The notes under the pieces were generated by a model. It had not been told where the DNA came from. It made no database searches and saw only the letters and a list, made by a program, of their open reading frames with translations. DNA of 64,000 nucleotides from CBDFGE01 sp965247055 (lineage in GTDB: Bacteria > Chloroflexota > Dehalococcoidia > Lucifugimonadales > JAGWBF01). Both the position numbers and the translations under genes were made by a program. The stretch is from assembly GCA_965247055.1 (NCBI GenBank), contig CBDFGE010000005.1, positions 372,001 through 436,000 of the forward strand. Direction: 5' to 3'. Positions 34,208-42,805 of the stretch are shown in pieces; positions within the stretch are counted from its first letter, which is position 1, and each line of letters starts with the position of its first letter.

Positions 34208-34459
34208 CCGACGCTACATGGATGCGTTGTCTATAAGTCAGGCGGGCGCTCGGATATCCCCGCCGAGGCGATAGATGAGCCTTTTGAGAGCACTGCGACA
34301 TACTTTTTGGACCTGCTTGAATCTCATACTCCCCCTGAGCGAGCGCCGAGCCATGCTGAGTGTCGGTACTGCGATATTACGGGCGCTGATTGCCCTGATA
34401 GAATCGAATCTGGTGATGTGCCGGATTTGGAAGGGGAAGAACCTGAGATTCCACTCTGA
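34208..34459 (+). pseudogene. C-terminal fragment of a truncated gene with a cysteine cluster
   Basis: The frame opens 5 bp inside the right IS boundary and runs to the TGA at 34457. It encodes about 83 residues with no plausible start. The protein-like part reads ATYFLDLLESHTPPERAP, then AECRYCDITGADCPDRIE, and an acidic end. The C-x2-C-x5-C cluster recalls the C-terminal Fe-S or zinc motif of RecB/Cas4-type PD-(D/E)XK nucleases, but with so little sequence this is only a suggestion. The upstream part of the gene seems to have been removed by the IS event. Base composition is richer in A+T than neighbouring genes. Confidence 0.5.
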
Positions 34460-34525
34460 GCGCAGCAACCATGGAATCCCCCATCCCCACCAGACCCTTC
34501 GCTACGCTCGAGGTAGAAGAAGAAA
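34460..34525. other. Short spacer before dnaE2
   Basis: Sixty-six bases between the truncated fragment and dnaE2. Neither a LexA-type box nor a good promoter was seen. The ribosome site of dnaE2 is weak (GAGGTAGAAGAAGAAA). Confidence 0.4.
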
Positions 34526-37500
34526 GTGAGCACCTCCTACGCAGAGCTCCACTGCCACAGCAACTACTCCTTCCAGGAGGGCGCCTCATCCATCGGGGAG
34601 CTCCTGGTACGTGCCCATGAGCTGGGCTACAGGGCCCTGGCCCTCACGGACCACGACAACCTGTGTGGCGCCATGGAGCTCGCCCAGGTGGCCAGGAGCG
34701 TGGGCATCCACGCCATCACCGGGGCGGAGGTCACCCTCAAGGGCGGCTCCCATGTGACCCTTCTCGCGGCCACCCAGAAGGGATATGCCAACCTGTGCAG
34801 GCTCATCTCCTACGCCCACATCAGTGCCGGCCGGAGGAGTCCGGAGCTGGACCCCAAGCACATACCCGAGCACGCCGAGGGCCTGCTTCTGCTCACGGGA
34901 TGCGGGAAGGGCCCGGTCCCCGGCCTGCTGATGGAGGGACGCTACGGGGAGGCGGAGGAGGTGCTGAGACGGTACCTGGAGTGGTTCGGAGCGCCCAACG
35001 TCTACGTGGAGCTTCAGCGTAACCTGGTCCAAGGGGACACCCAACGCAACAGGCGCCTTGTGGAGCTGGCCAGTAAGCTGGGCAGCGGCGTGGTGGCCAC
35101 CAACAACGTCCACTATCACGTGCCCGATCGCCACAGGCTCCAGGATGCCCTGGTGGCCATCAGGAACAACAAGGGCCTGGAGGAGACTGCCAGGGAGCGC
35201 CGGCCCAACGGCCACTTCTATCTGAAGTCCCCGGCCGAGATGGCGGCGCTGTTCGAGGCCTGGCCCGAAGCCATCGAGAACACCCTGCGGATAGCCGGCA
35301 GGTGCTCCTTTGACCTGGCCAGCGATCTGGGCTATCGGTTCCCCGAACATCCTGTGCCCGAGGGCTTTACAACCCAGACCTACCTGGAGCACCTGTGCTA
35401 CGAGGCCGCCAGGCGCCGTTACGGTGACATCAGCCAGGGGGTGAGGGCACGGCTGGAGGAGGAGTTCCGACTGATCGGGAAGCACGACCTTGCCGGCTTT
35501 TTCCTGATTTACCACGAGATAATTCAGCTTGCCCGGGAGATAATGATAGCGCTGGGTACGAGCGATGCCGAGGTCCCCCTGGAGGAGCGCCCACCGGGCA
35601 GGGGGAGGGGATCGTCAGTGGCGATGCTGGTGGGATACCTCATCGGTCTGTCCCACATAGACCCCCTGGAGTTCGGTCTGTCCCTGGAACGGTTTCTGCC
35701 TGAGGATATGGCATCGGTCCCGGATATCGACCTGGACTTTCCCCGCAACATCCGGGAGGAGCTGATATTGAGGGTGCACGACAGATGGGGGTGGGACCAC
35801 GCCGCCCTCACCGGAATGATAGGCACCTACAAGATGAAGGGGGCTATCCGGGACCTGGGCAAGGCCCTGGGGCTGCCCTCTCAGGACGTGGACAAGCTGG
35901 CCCAAAGGGTGGACTCATACAGCGCCAGAGAGCTGCGACTGGAGATGGTGGAGCTTCCCGATTTCCGGGACAAGGTCCACGCTCCCGTGTGGCGGGACCT
36001 GATAGACCTGGCGGCCCAGCTGGACGGTTTCCCCAAGTACCTGGCCCAGCACCCCGGGGGGATGGTCATAAGCTCACGTCCCCTCATAGACATGGTGCCG
36101 GTGCAGCAGTCGGCCATCGATGGGCGCTACGTATGCCACTGGGACAAGGACAGCATAGACGACGCCGGCTTCGTCAAGATAGATTTCCTGGCGCTGGGCG
36201 CCCTCTCCCAGATGCAGGAGGCCCTTCAGCTTATCGAGGAGCGCACCGGGAGGTACATCGACCTGAGCCGGATCGATTTTGAGGACGGGGCAGTATACGG
36301 TGCCCTTCACAGGGCCGATACTGTCGGAATCTTCCAGGTGGAGTCCGCGGCCCAGATGCAGACCATCGTGCGCATAAAGCCCCGGGCCCTCACCGAGATG
36401 GCGTTCGAGGTGGCGGCGGTGAGGCCCGGAGTGGGGGCCAACGATGGGGTCACGCAGTTCATCCGGCGCCATGCCGGCGGCGCTCCCTGGGAGTTCGACC
36501 ACCCGCTGGAGAGGCGTGCCCTGGAGCGGACCCTGGGGGTCATCCTGTTCCAGGACCAGGTGAACCAGCTGGCGATGGACGTGGCGGGGTTCGGCGCCGC
36601 CGAGGCGGACCGGCTTCGGCGGGCCTTTGGCCGTAAGAACAACCGGCCTTTGATAGAGCTGTACCGGAACATGTTCAAGAAAGGGGCTGCGGAGCGAGGC
36701 GTTCCCCAGGCAACCGCCGAGAAGATATTCAAGAAGTTCAACGGCCAGTACATGTTCCCCGAGTCCCACGCCTTCGCCTTTGGGGTAACGGCGTATCATA
36801 TGGCCTGGCTCAAGTACTACTACCCACTGGAGTTCTTCGTGGCCATCTTCAACCAGCAGCCCATGGGTTTCTACAACCTGGAGACCTTGAAGGAGGACGC
36901 CAGACGTCACGGGATCGCCGTTCTCAATCCCGACATCAACGCCGGTGGGGAGAAGTGCACCATCAAAGACGCGTCCCTCCTTCTGGGGTTCCTGAACGTG
37001 AAGGGAGTGGGCGATGCGGCCGCCTCCGCCATTGTCGAGGCCAGAAAGAGAGGGGGGGCATTCATCTCCCTTGCCGACGCCATGGACCGTACGGGATTGC
37101 ACAGGGAGGCCCTCGAGAACCTGGTGATGGCGGGGGCCTTCGACGCGCTGGTGTCAGACCGGAGGACCGCGCTGTGGGAGGTGGGGCTTCGCTACCGCCC
37201 CAGCGGCGACCAGCGGGTGCTCCAGCTACCCATCGAGCAGAGCATGGCCAAGTTGCCGCGCCTGACCGAATGGGAGGGGATGGCTGAGGAGTACCACGTC
37301 ATGGGCCTTTATCCCCAGGGGCACCTGATGGCTATCCTGAGGCCACACCTGGGCCAGGACATCCTGACCAGCCAGGATATCCCGGGCCTGGGCGATGGGG
37401 AAGAGGTGACCGTCGCCGGCCTGGTGATCCGCAGGCAGAGGCCGTTGGCGAAGGCCGTGTTTATCACCCTCGAGGACGAGTTCGGGCACATCCCCCTGGT

Positions 37501-37666
37501 AGTGTGGCCGGCAACCTTCGCCCGGCACCGGCTGGCGCTGAAGGAGCCGGTGCTGAAGGTGCGTGGTCAAGTCTCCAGGCGAGAGGGCACCCTCAACATC
37601 GTGGTCAGTCATGCCGAGCCCATAGAGGGGCCGCAGAAAGTCCCCAAGGCGAAGGACTGGGGTTAG
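34526..37666 (+). CDS. dnaE2: Error-prone DNA polymerase III alpha subunit (DnaE2/ImuC type)
   Basis: 1046 residues, shorter than replicative DnaE (about 1160) and normal for DnaE2. The PHP domain begins AELHCHSNYSFQEGASS, followed by ALALTDHDNLCG. The catalytic aspartates are in VPDIDLDFPRNIREEL (about residue 400). The C-terminal OB-fold is EVTVAGLVIRRQRPL to VPKAKDWG. The start is GTG at 34526; the ribosome site is weak. Its expected partner ImuB lies 2 kb upstream behind the same regulatory region, now separated by an IS element and a gene fragment, so SOS induction of this gene depends on read-through or on a promoter not recognised here. Confidence 0.9.
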   Translation: MSTSYAELHCHSNYSFQEGASSIGELLVRAHELGYRALALTDHDNLCGAMELAQVARSVGIHAITGAEVTLKGGSHVTLLAATQKGYANLCRLISYAHISAGRRSPELDPKHIPEHAEGLLLLTGCGKGPVPGLLMEGRYGEAEEVLRRYLEWFGAPNVYVELQRNLVQGDTQRNRRLVELASKLGSGVVATNNVHYHVPDRHRLQDALVAIRNNKGLEETARERRPNGHFYLKSPAEMAALFEAWPEAIENTLRIAGRCSFDLASDLGYRFPEHPVPEGFTTQTYLEHLCYEAARRRYGDISQGVRARLEEEFRLIGKHDLAGFFLIYHEIIQLAREIMIALGTSDAEVPLEERPPGRGRGSSVAMLVGYLIGLSHIDPLEFGLSLERFLPEDMASVPDIDLDFPRNIREELILRVHDRWGWDHAALTGMIGTYKMKGAIRDLGKALGLPSQDVDKLAQRVDSYSARELRLEMVELPDFRDKVHAPVWRDLIDLAAQLDGFPKYLAQHPGGMVISSRPLIDMVPVQQSAIDGRYVCHWDKDSIDDAGFVKIDFLALGALSQMQEALQLIEERTGRYIDLSRIDFEDGAVYGALHRADTVGIFQVESAAQMQTIVRIKPRALTEMAFEVAAVRPGVGANDGVTQFIRRHAGGAPWEFDHPLERRALERTLGVILFQDQVNQLAMDVAGFGAAEADRLRRAFGRKNNRPLIELYRNMFKKGAAERGVPQATAEKIFKKFNGQYMFPESHAFAFGVTAYHMAWLKYYYPLEFFVAIFNQQPMGFYNLETLKEDARRHGIAVLNPDINAGGEKCTIKDASLLLGFLNVKGVGDAAASAIVEARKRGGAFISLADAMDRTGLHREALENLVMAGAFDALVSDRRTALWEVGLRYRPSGDQRVLQLPIEQSMAKLPRLTEWEGMAEEYHVMGLYPQGHLMAILRPHLGQDILTSQDIPGLGDGEEVTVAGLVIRRQRPLAKAVFITLEDEFGHIPLVVWPATFARHRLALKEPVLKVRGQVSRREGTLNIVVSHAEPIEGPQKVPKAKDWG

Positions 37667-37669
37667 ACC

Positions 37670-38017
37670 CTAGCCCTTGACCATCCCCACGACGTTACCC
37701 TCCGGGTCGGAGAACATGGCCAAGGTGACCACACCGGGAATCTCGGTGGGAGGTACCACCGTCTTGCCGCCCAGGCTCTCCGCCTTGTCCAGGTACGCCT
37801 GGAGGTCGTCCACCTGCACGTAGACGGTCACACGGTTGGGGCTACCCGGAGTAGGGCCTATCCCCCCGTTGATTCCCTCCTCGGTGTGGGTGTCCACCAT
37901 CCCATAGTTCATAGGGTTGTCGGCATCCACGTGCCAGCCGAACAACCCGGCGTAAAACTCCTGGACTTTGGCGGGTTCACTTGTCTGGATCTCCCAATGT
38001 ACCACTGGATTGGGCAC
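37670..38017 (-). CDS. VOC family (glyoxalase-like) protein 1
   Basis: 115 residues from a GTG ending at 38017, chosen because AAGGAGAGC precedes it and the product then begins MPNPVVHWEIQTSEP. It has the beta-alpha-beta-beta-beta modules of the vicinal oxygen chelate superfamily: FYAGLFGWHVD, GPTPGSPNRVTVYVQVDDL, then GKTVVPPTEIPGV and MFSDPEGNVVGMVKG, with the terminal Glu-type metal ligand replaced by Val-Val-Gly. Relatives act as dioxygenases or resistance proteins; the substrate is unknown. It lies 40 bp downstream of the ArsR-AHSA1 fusion on the same strand and may be under its control. Confidence 0.82.
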   Translation of the reverse strand: MPNPVVHWEIQTSEPAKVQEFYAGLFGWHVDADNPMNYGMVDTHTEEGINGGIGPTPGSPNRVTVYVQVDDLQAYLDKAESLGGKTVVPPTEIPGVVTLAMFSDPEGNVVGMVKG

Positions 38018-38057
38018 GACGCTCTCCTTCTCGGTTTGAGTCTCTCGGATAGCTACT

Positions 38058-38840
38058 CTACCCGTCGGGGGACGCCCAGGGGTCCGGCCCCGGGTCGCCT
38101 CCCTCGGCCACCATGGCCACGCGGGGCAGGAAGTGGTCCCAGCCTTCCGCATGGCCGTCCCGCTGCTCGGCAGGCAGACCCAGGTGGCGGAAGCGCAGAA
38201 TGGTCCCGCCGCCGTCCTCGACGAGGGAGACCTCCACCGTGGTCGACCCGGGAGGTATGGGATTGCCCTCGGACTCCCAGCCCCAGGTGAACACCACCCG
38301 GCTATTGGGGACGACCTCCACGTACTCGCCTCTGGCGACGTCCCTACCGTTTATGCTAACTCGGAAGACGCCGCCGGGCCGGGGCTCGAGGGTGGCGCTT
38401 ATTCCCATCCACTGGACCATCCTGTCGGGCTCCGTGAAGAAGGGAAACACCGTCTCTGGCAGTGCGGAGATGCGGATTTCCCTCTCGATTATTCCCGTCT
38501 CGCCGGACGACGTCATCTCCGGACCTCCTTCCTTCTTCCTCTGCTCTTCTTCCCCAGCCGCCCGCGCCAGTAGCGCGAGGCGCTCGTCCCAGAAACTTTC
38601 CAGAAACGCTCTGAGTTCAGCTAGCCCCTCGGGGCGCGTCCGGTAGAGACGACGCGTGCCCTGTCTACGTACGGAGACCAGCCCCGCATCGGCCAGAATC
38701 CTGAGATGCTGGGAGGTAGCGGGGCGGGTCACCTCAAAATGGGCGGCGATCTCCCCGGAGGAGAGCTCAGCATCCTGGACCAGCCGCAGGATCTCCCGCC
38801 GGCGGGGTTCAGCTATAGCACGCAAAGCCAGATCGACCAT
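38058..38840 (-). CDS. ArsR-type regulator fused to an AHSA1/SRPBCC domain
   Basis: 260 residues. Residues 1-90 are an ArsR winged helix (LRAIAEPRRREILRLVQDAE, then GEIAAHFEVTRPATSQHLRIL, and GLVSVRRQGTRRLYRTR). After a charged linker (GEEEQRKKEGG) an Aha1-like SRPBCC domain follows (IEREIRISALPETVFPFFTEPDRM, then FTWGWESEGNPIPPGSTTVEV). These two parts are usually adjacent genes. An internal ATG (complement of 38514-38516) has a perfect AAGGAGGT site at 38523-38530, so the second domain may also be made alone. The promoter overlaps a 16-bp palindrome and the mRNA would be leaderless. Confidence 0.87.
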   Translation of the reverse strand: MVDLALRAIAEPRRREILRLVQDAELSSGEIAAHFEVTRPATSQHLRILADAGLVSVRRQGTRRLYRTRPEGLAELRAFLESFWDERLALLARAAGEEEQRKKEGGPEMTSSGETGIIEREIRISALPETVFPFFTEPDRMVQWMGISATLEPRPGGVFRVSINGRDVARGEYVEVVPNSRVVFTWGWESEGNPIPPGSTTVEVSLVEDGGGTILRFRHLGLPAEQRDGHAEGWDHFLPRVAMVAEGGDPGPDPWASPDG

Positions 38841-38845
38841 GAAGT

Positions 38846-38874
38846 ATGTTAGCATATGCTAACGTAACTGTCCA
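38846..38874 (-). promoter_or_regulatory. Autoregulated promoter and ArsR operator
   Basis: On the minus strand, TGGACA (complement of 38869-38874), a 17-bp spacer and TAACAT (complement of 38846-38851). The perfect palindrome GTTAGCATATGCTAAC at 38848-38863 fills most of the spacer and overlaps the -10 element, the expected place for an ArsR-family repressor. The -10 ends 5 bp before the ATG, so the transcript starts at or near the codon. Confidence 0.75.
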
Positions 38875-39055
38875 CTTATTAATGCTCGGTCTAATCGGCT
38901 GGGGTCCCCGGGTACGCGGCAGTGGGTGCCTTCTGTGTGGTCCGCGCTACGGGAAGACCCCATGCTTGACAACGAACGCGTTCTGCCTCACACTACGAGG
39001 TAATCTGGTTGTCCATGTCGTAATTTCCAGGGAGTGGAGATTGAGAGGAGAGGCT

Positions 39056-40327
39056 ATGCTGAAGATCGGACATTCGGTGACCCGCCCCGGCAGGACGGCC
39101 GGCCACGAGCCGGTGACCATCAACGTTCCGGCGGAGCTGGAATCGGTCCCGGGTATTGTCCAGAACCCCCATGAGGTGGACTTTTACAGTCGGGAATATC
39201 CCCTGGTCAGCCAGCAGGTGGAGTACACCGCCGAGTATAACTGGCTGCACACTGTCCTCACGGATGAAATGGTCGTGGAGTACAGGCGCCATAACACGCT
39301 GAACAAACCCATTGTCCTGGCAGGGGTAAACACCGGCGACCTGGAGCCCACGGCGGAGCCGGTGCCTGGGAAGGACATCTCTCAGGAGATCAAGGGGAAG
39401 TGCAGGGAGCTGGGATTCGGCGAGGTGGGCATCACCCGCTTTGACAAGCGCTACGTCTACAAGCACAAGAGGGACTGGGTCAAGTTCCCCCACGCCATCT
39501 GCCTGGCCATGGAGCAGGATTACGAGCCCACCCAGTCGGCGCCCAGCATGTGGGCAGAGGGCCCCCATTTCGGTACCTATCGTGTGATAGCGGCCCTGGG
39601 GCTGGACATAGTGGACTACATACGCAGCCTGGGCTACCACGCCCAGCTGCATGGTCCCAACGACGGCAGTGCTCCCTACATACCCATGTTCGTGGAGGCG
39701 GGGCTGGGGCAGCTTGGGGCCAACGGCCAGCTCCTCTCCCCCCACTTCGGCTCCCGGGCCAGGATCATGATCGTTACCACCGACGCCCCGGTGACCTACG
39801 ACCAGCCCATAGACTACGGCATCCACGCCTTCTGCAACATATGCCAGGTGTGCGTCAACCGATGCCCCGGTCGTGCCCTCATGAGGGATAAGATCTGGTG
39901 GCGGGGAACGGAGAAGCACAAGCTCATCTTCAAGCGCTGCCATCCGGTCCTCTCCCGCTACGAAAGCTGCGGGGTATGCATGAAGGTCTGTCCCATCCAG
40001 CGCTACGGCATGAAGGATGTGATGGACCACTACATCGAGACGGGAGGGGTGCTGGGGAAGGGCACCCACCTGCTGGAGGGGTACAGCCTGGGTGAGATGG
40101 GCTACTTCGGACCGGGGGAGCTCCCCAGGTTCAACAACGAGTTCTTCAACTTTCCCCATGGCCGGGCTGAAGACGTCCTCTTCGAGGAGCTGAAGGAGAA
40201 GATAAAGGCAAGTGAAGTCTCGGATGGCCCTAAAGGCGATGACATGCTCCGGGACTTCAAGAAGCAGGTGGAGAAGCACCTTAATACGTCGGTCTACGAC
40301 AGGGCCCAGAGCAACCTGGCCGGCTGA
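39056..40327 (+). CDS. Reductive dehalogenase-like cobalamin/Fe-S protein, copy 1
   Basis: 423 residues from the ATG at 39056 (GAGAGGAGAGGCT upstream); a longer frame to 38846 is rejected. It resembles RdhA and QueG: the GEVGITRFDKR strand, GLGQLGANGQLLSPHFGSRAR, and two 4Fe-4S motifs, CNICQVCVNRCPG (about residues 260-272) and a Cys at about 294 followed by CGVCMKVCPIQ (about 304-314). Unlike respiratory RdhA it has no Tat signal, and no rdhB anchor gene is next to it, so it is probably cytoplasmic. It may reductively remove halogen or another leaving group; queuosine reduction is less likely as two paralogues occur together. A strong terminator follows. Confidence 0.82.
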   Translation: MLKIGHSVTRPGRTAGHEPVTINVPAELESVPGIVQNPHEVDFYSREYPLVSQQVEYTAEYNWLHTVLTDEMVVEYRRHNTLNKPIVLAGVNTGDLEPTAEPVPGKDISQEIKGKCRELGFGEVGITRFDKRYVYKHKRDWVKFPHAICLAMEQDYEPTQSAPSMWAEGPHFGTYRVIAALGLDIVDYIRSLGYHAQLHGPNDGSAPYIPMFVEAGLGQLGANGQLLSPHFGSRARIMIVTTDAPVTYDQPIDYGIHAFCNICQVCVNRCPGRALMRDKIWWRGTEKHKLIFKRCHPVLSRYESCGVCMKVCPIQRYGMKDVMDHYIETGGVLGKGTHLLEGYSLGEMGYFGPGELPRFNNEFFNFPHGRAEDVLFEELKEKIKASEVSDGPKGDDMLRDFKKQVEKHLNTSVYDRAQSNLAG

Positions 40328-40345
40328 CCGGCACTCCCAGGCGGG

Positions 40346-40399
40346 AATAAGGAGGGCGGCCTTTAGACCCGGCGGGGTCTGAAGGCCGCCCTCCTTATT
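40346..40399 (+). terminator. Very long intrinsic terminator after the dehalogenase-like gene 1
   Basis: Bases 40346-40370 pair with 40375-40399 in a 25-bp stem with one G-T pair and a 4-nt loop GGCG. The stem begins AATAAGGAGGGCGGCC and ends in CCTTATT followed by TAT. It starts 18 bp after the stop codon. Confidence 0.85.
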
Positions 40400-40616
40400 T
40401 ATGGATGAGAGTAAAGAGCACCAACACCGCCTCGTGTGTGACCTTCGTCACTGAAACTTTCCTTGGGGCGTTGTATCCTTGTTACATCCGGTACCAGGAA
40501 TAGCCTTCAGAGGTCTGAAGCGGTTTTCCCCCAGGACGAGGGGATAGATATGAGGGCCGGCTGCGTTACCGGGGCATTAGGCGCAGCCGGCTCGCTCTTG
40601 CGTGCCCCACAGGCGC

Positions 40617-41858
40617 TTACTCCCCTCCAGCCGCCGGTGATGCCGCCGGCCCAGGGAGCCGGGCGGGCCTGACTCGGGTCTCCGGCAGCACCAGGCCGGC
40701 GATCACCACGAACCAGGAGAGCACGGCAAAAATCAGAAACCCCGGTATGAAGCTGTCCACGGAGTCCCTCAGGGCGCCCACGACCAGGGGAGATACGAAG
40801 GCGGCTACCCCCGACGCAGATATCAGCCAGCCCCATGCGATGGCGACCTTTTGGGGTGTCATGCCGGGCAGCTCCATCGGCATTACAAAGAACGCGGGCA
40901 TGTACAGCCAGGTGCCAAATCCCACCAGGACGACGGAGCCGTATGTGAGGATGGCGTTGTCGAGCAGGAAAGAGCCCAGGCCTCCCAGTCCCAGCATCAG
41001 GCCCGGCACTATGAAGAACACCCTTCGGGACCTGATGTTTCGAGTCAGGAATCCTCCCAGCAGAACGGCGAAGATGCCCATAAACGGAAGCAGGCTAACG
41101 ACCAGCCCAGCCTCCGTTAGAGACATGTCCCTGGTCTGGTGGTAAAAGGTAGGTAGCCAGCCGCTTAGAGCCAGGTACTGGGCAAGGCCCGCCGCATTTG
41201 CCAGTCCCAGCAACAGTACGACCGGGTTTCTGAGTACGTCCCAGGTCTCCGTCAGTGAGATGGGAGCGATCACAGGGCCTGGCCCTTCCCGCTCCTTACC
41301 CCAGGAGGCCCACGCGAAGGCCCCCACCAGACCCATCCCTCCGAAGAGGCCCAGTACCCTTTGCCAGCCGATGATGTCGGCCAGCGGGGCCGCGGTGGAC
41401 ACGGACAACATGAACCCCGCAGATACAGCCGCCGTGTTGAGGCTGGTGATCACAGGCAGCTCCCTCGGCCTGAACCACTGCATTATGAGAGGGCCGGTGG
41501 CGGTCACCACCACTGCCGTGCCCAGCCCGTACAGTATCCGGAGGGTGAGCAGTCCATAGAAGTTGGGTGACAGGGCCGCCAGCGTCAGGGTACCCATCAG
41601 GAACCAGGCGAGGGTGTACATCCTCTTCAGGCCCAGTCTCCCAGTCAGGTATCCCAGCGGAATGCAGAAGGCCCCCTGGATGATCAATACGACGCCCACC
41701 AGCAGGCCAGCGCTGGCGTAACTGATGTCGTACTCTCGGGTGATGATGGGTAATATAGGAGAAACAGCCTGGAAGCTGATCCCTAACGAGAAGTAAGCCC
41801 ATATCGTGAGCCCTCCTATGGCTACACGGTAGGGACTGATTGTTGCTCTTCCTCTCAT
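40617..41858 (-). CDS. Major facilitator superfamily transporter
   Basis: 413 residues with about 12 hydrophobic segments in the inner membrane. The MFS pattern is visible in loop 2-3 as LGYLTGRLGLKRMYTLAW and in helix regions such as SAGFMLSVSTAAPLADIIGW and GIFAVLLGGFLTRN. The best general resemblance is to CynX/NarK-like and oxalate/formate-type anion carriers. It sits between the two dehalogenase-like genes, so uptake of their organic acid substrate or export of a product is possible. No good Shine-Dalgarno is seen before the ATG. The C-terminus ends in a Pro/Ala-rich tail. Confidence 0.88.
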   Translation of the reverse strand: MRGRATISPYRVAIGGLTIWAYFSLGISFQAVSPILPIITREYDISYASAGLLVGVVLIIQGAFCIPLGYLTGRLGLKRMYTLAWFLMGTLTLAALSPNFYGLLTLRILYGLGTAVVVTATGPLIMQWFRPRELPVITSLNTAAVSAGFMLSVSTAAPLADIIGWQRVLGLFGGMGLVGAFAWASWGKEREGPGPVIAPISLTETWDVLRNPVVLLLGLANAAGLAQYLALSGWLPTFYHQTRDMSLTEAGLVVSLLPFMGIFAVLLGGFLTRNIRSRRVFFIVPGLMLGLGGLGSFLLDNAILTYGSVVLVGFGTWLYMPAFFVMPMELPGMTPQKVAIAWGWLISASGVAAFVSPLVVGALRDSVDSFIPGFLIFAVLSWFVVIAGLVLPETRVRPARLPGPAASPAAGGE

Positions 41859-41895
41859 ACCCGCGACCCAGTACCAGGCTCCGGCATCCCCGCTC

Positions 41896-42651
41896 TCAAC
41901 CGAGCCCTGCGTTTTCTAAGAAGGCAGTCATCACGTCCCGCATCTGGGCCTCGTAGATGGGGGCGTACCTGGCGAACTCGCGCAGGTGTGTGGCCGCTTC
42001 CTCGGCGGGATCAAACTGGCATCCCATCAGGTCGTACTCACCGGCAAGCTCCCGGTTCCAAACCTCCAGCTCGGGGAGGGTGAGCTGGGGCTCGAACTGG
42101 AACCCATAGGAGTTGCCGTAGCGGAAGGCCATGTTGATTCGTAGGTACCGTCCGTCCCTTCGGAGCATGTAACCCTCGGCCAGCTTTGTGGCCCCGTCGG
42201 GGACGGTGAAGCACTCGCCGTGAAGGGTGGGCACTAGGGGGGCCGCTATCTTGCTGAACACCGGGTCTGCATCCCCCTCGGCGGTAACGTGTATCTTGCG
42301 GAGGCCGAACTGGTAGCCGCCCGTGGGCGCTACCGTGCCTCCCAGGGCCTTGGCCATCATCTGTGCCCCCAGGCATACGCCAAGTACAGGTCTACCCTGG
42401 GCGATGGCGTCCTTGAGGTAGGCGAGCTCGCGGGAAAGGGCCGGGTACGGGTCGTTGGCCGAGAGGGGTCCGCCCAGCACGATGACCGGGCTGGTCTCGC
42501 CGAGGTCGGGCGGTGAGAACTTGTCGTATCGAGGGGCGGACTCAAAAACGTCCAAGGGCTCGAGCACGTACCCGAGCTCCAGCAGAGTTCTGGTGTAGTT
42601 TTCGGCCAGCGACTCCACCGCCGCATGCCGGATTATCAGCGCCCGCTTCAT
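41896..42651 (-). CDS. Class I glutamine amidotransferase-like protein lacking the catalytic histidine
   Basis: 251 residues resembling the GMP-synthase-type GATase1 domain. The start ending at 42651 has GGAGGGAT upstream. PVIVLGGPLSANDPYPALS and PVLGVCLGAQMMAKALGG (nucleophile Cys kept) are clear, as is LVPTLHGECFTVPDGA. The usual Q-F-H-P-E triad block reads GFQFEPQL: His is Glu and the following Glu is Gln. Hydrolysis by the standard triad is therefore doubtful. It lies between the transporter gene and a divergent substrate-binding protein gene. A role in modifying a xenobiotic is possible but unsupported. Confidence 0.82.
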   Translation of the reverse strand: MKRALIIRHAAVESLAENYTRTLLELGYVLEPLDVFESAPRYDKFSPPDLGETSPVIVLGGPLSANDPYPALSRELAYLKDAIAQGRPVLGVCLGAQMMAKALGGTVAPTGGYQFGLRKIHVTAEGDADPVFSKIAAPLVPTLHGECFTVPDGATKLAEGYMLRRDGRYLRINMAFRYGNSYGFQFEPQLTLPELEVWNRELAGEYDLMGCQFDPAEEAATHLREFARYAPIYEAQMRDVMTAFLENAGLG

Positions 42652-42805
42652 ATCCCTCCAGCCCGCCGTGATTATGCCACCGGGACAGGAGCACTTCAAG
42701 GCCCGCGGCGGATGCCTTGTCTCCCATCCGCCCCTTCCGGGTTATGATAAACTTGCTGGGACAGGCGGCCTACAGACTCCATAGCCTGGCGAGAGGAGAG
42801 GCGGC

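Noticed and set aside
39056..40327. Epoxyqueuosine reductase (QueG) as the annotation of the dehalogenase-like proteins
   Set aside because: The Fe-S motifs are shared by both families, but two paralogues flanking a transport module and the N-terminal region of about 120 residues fit an RdhA-like catabolic protein better. It was not excluded completely.
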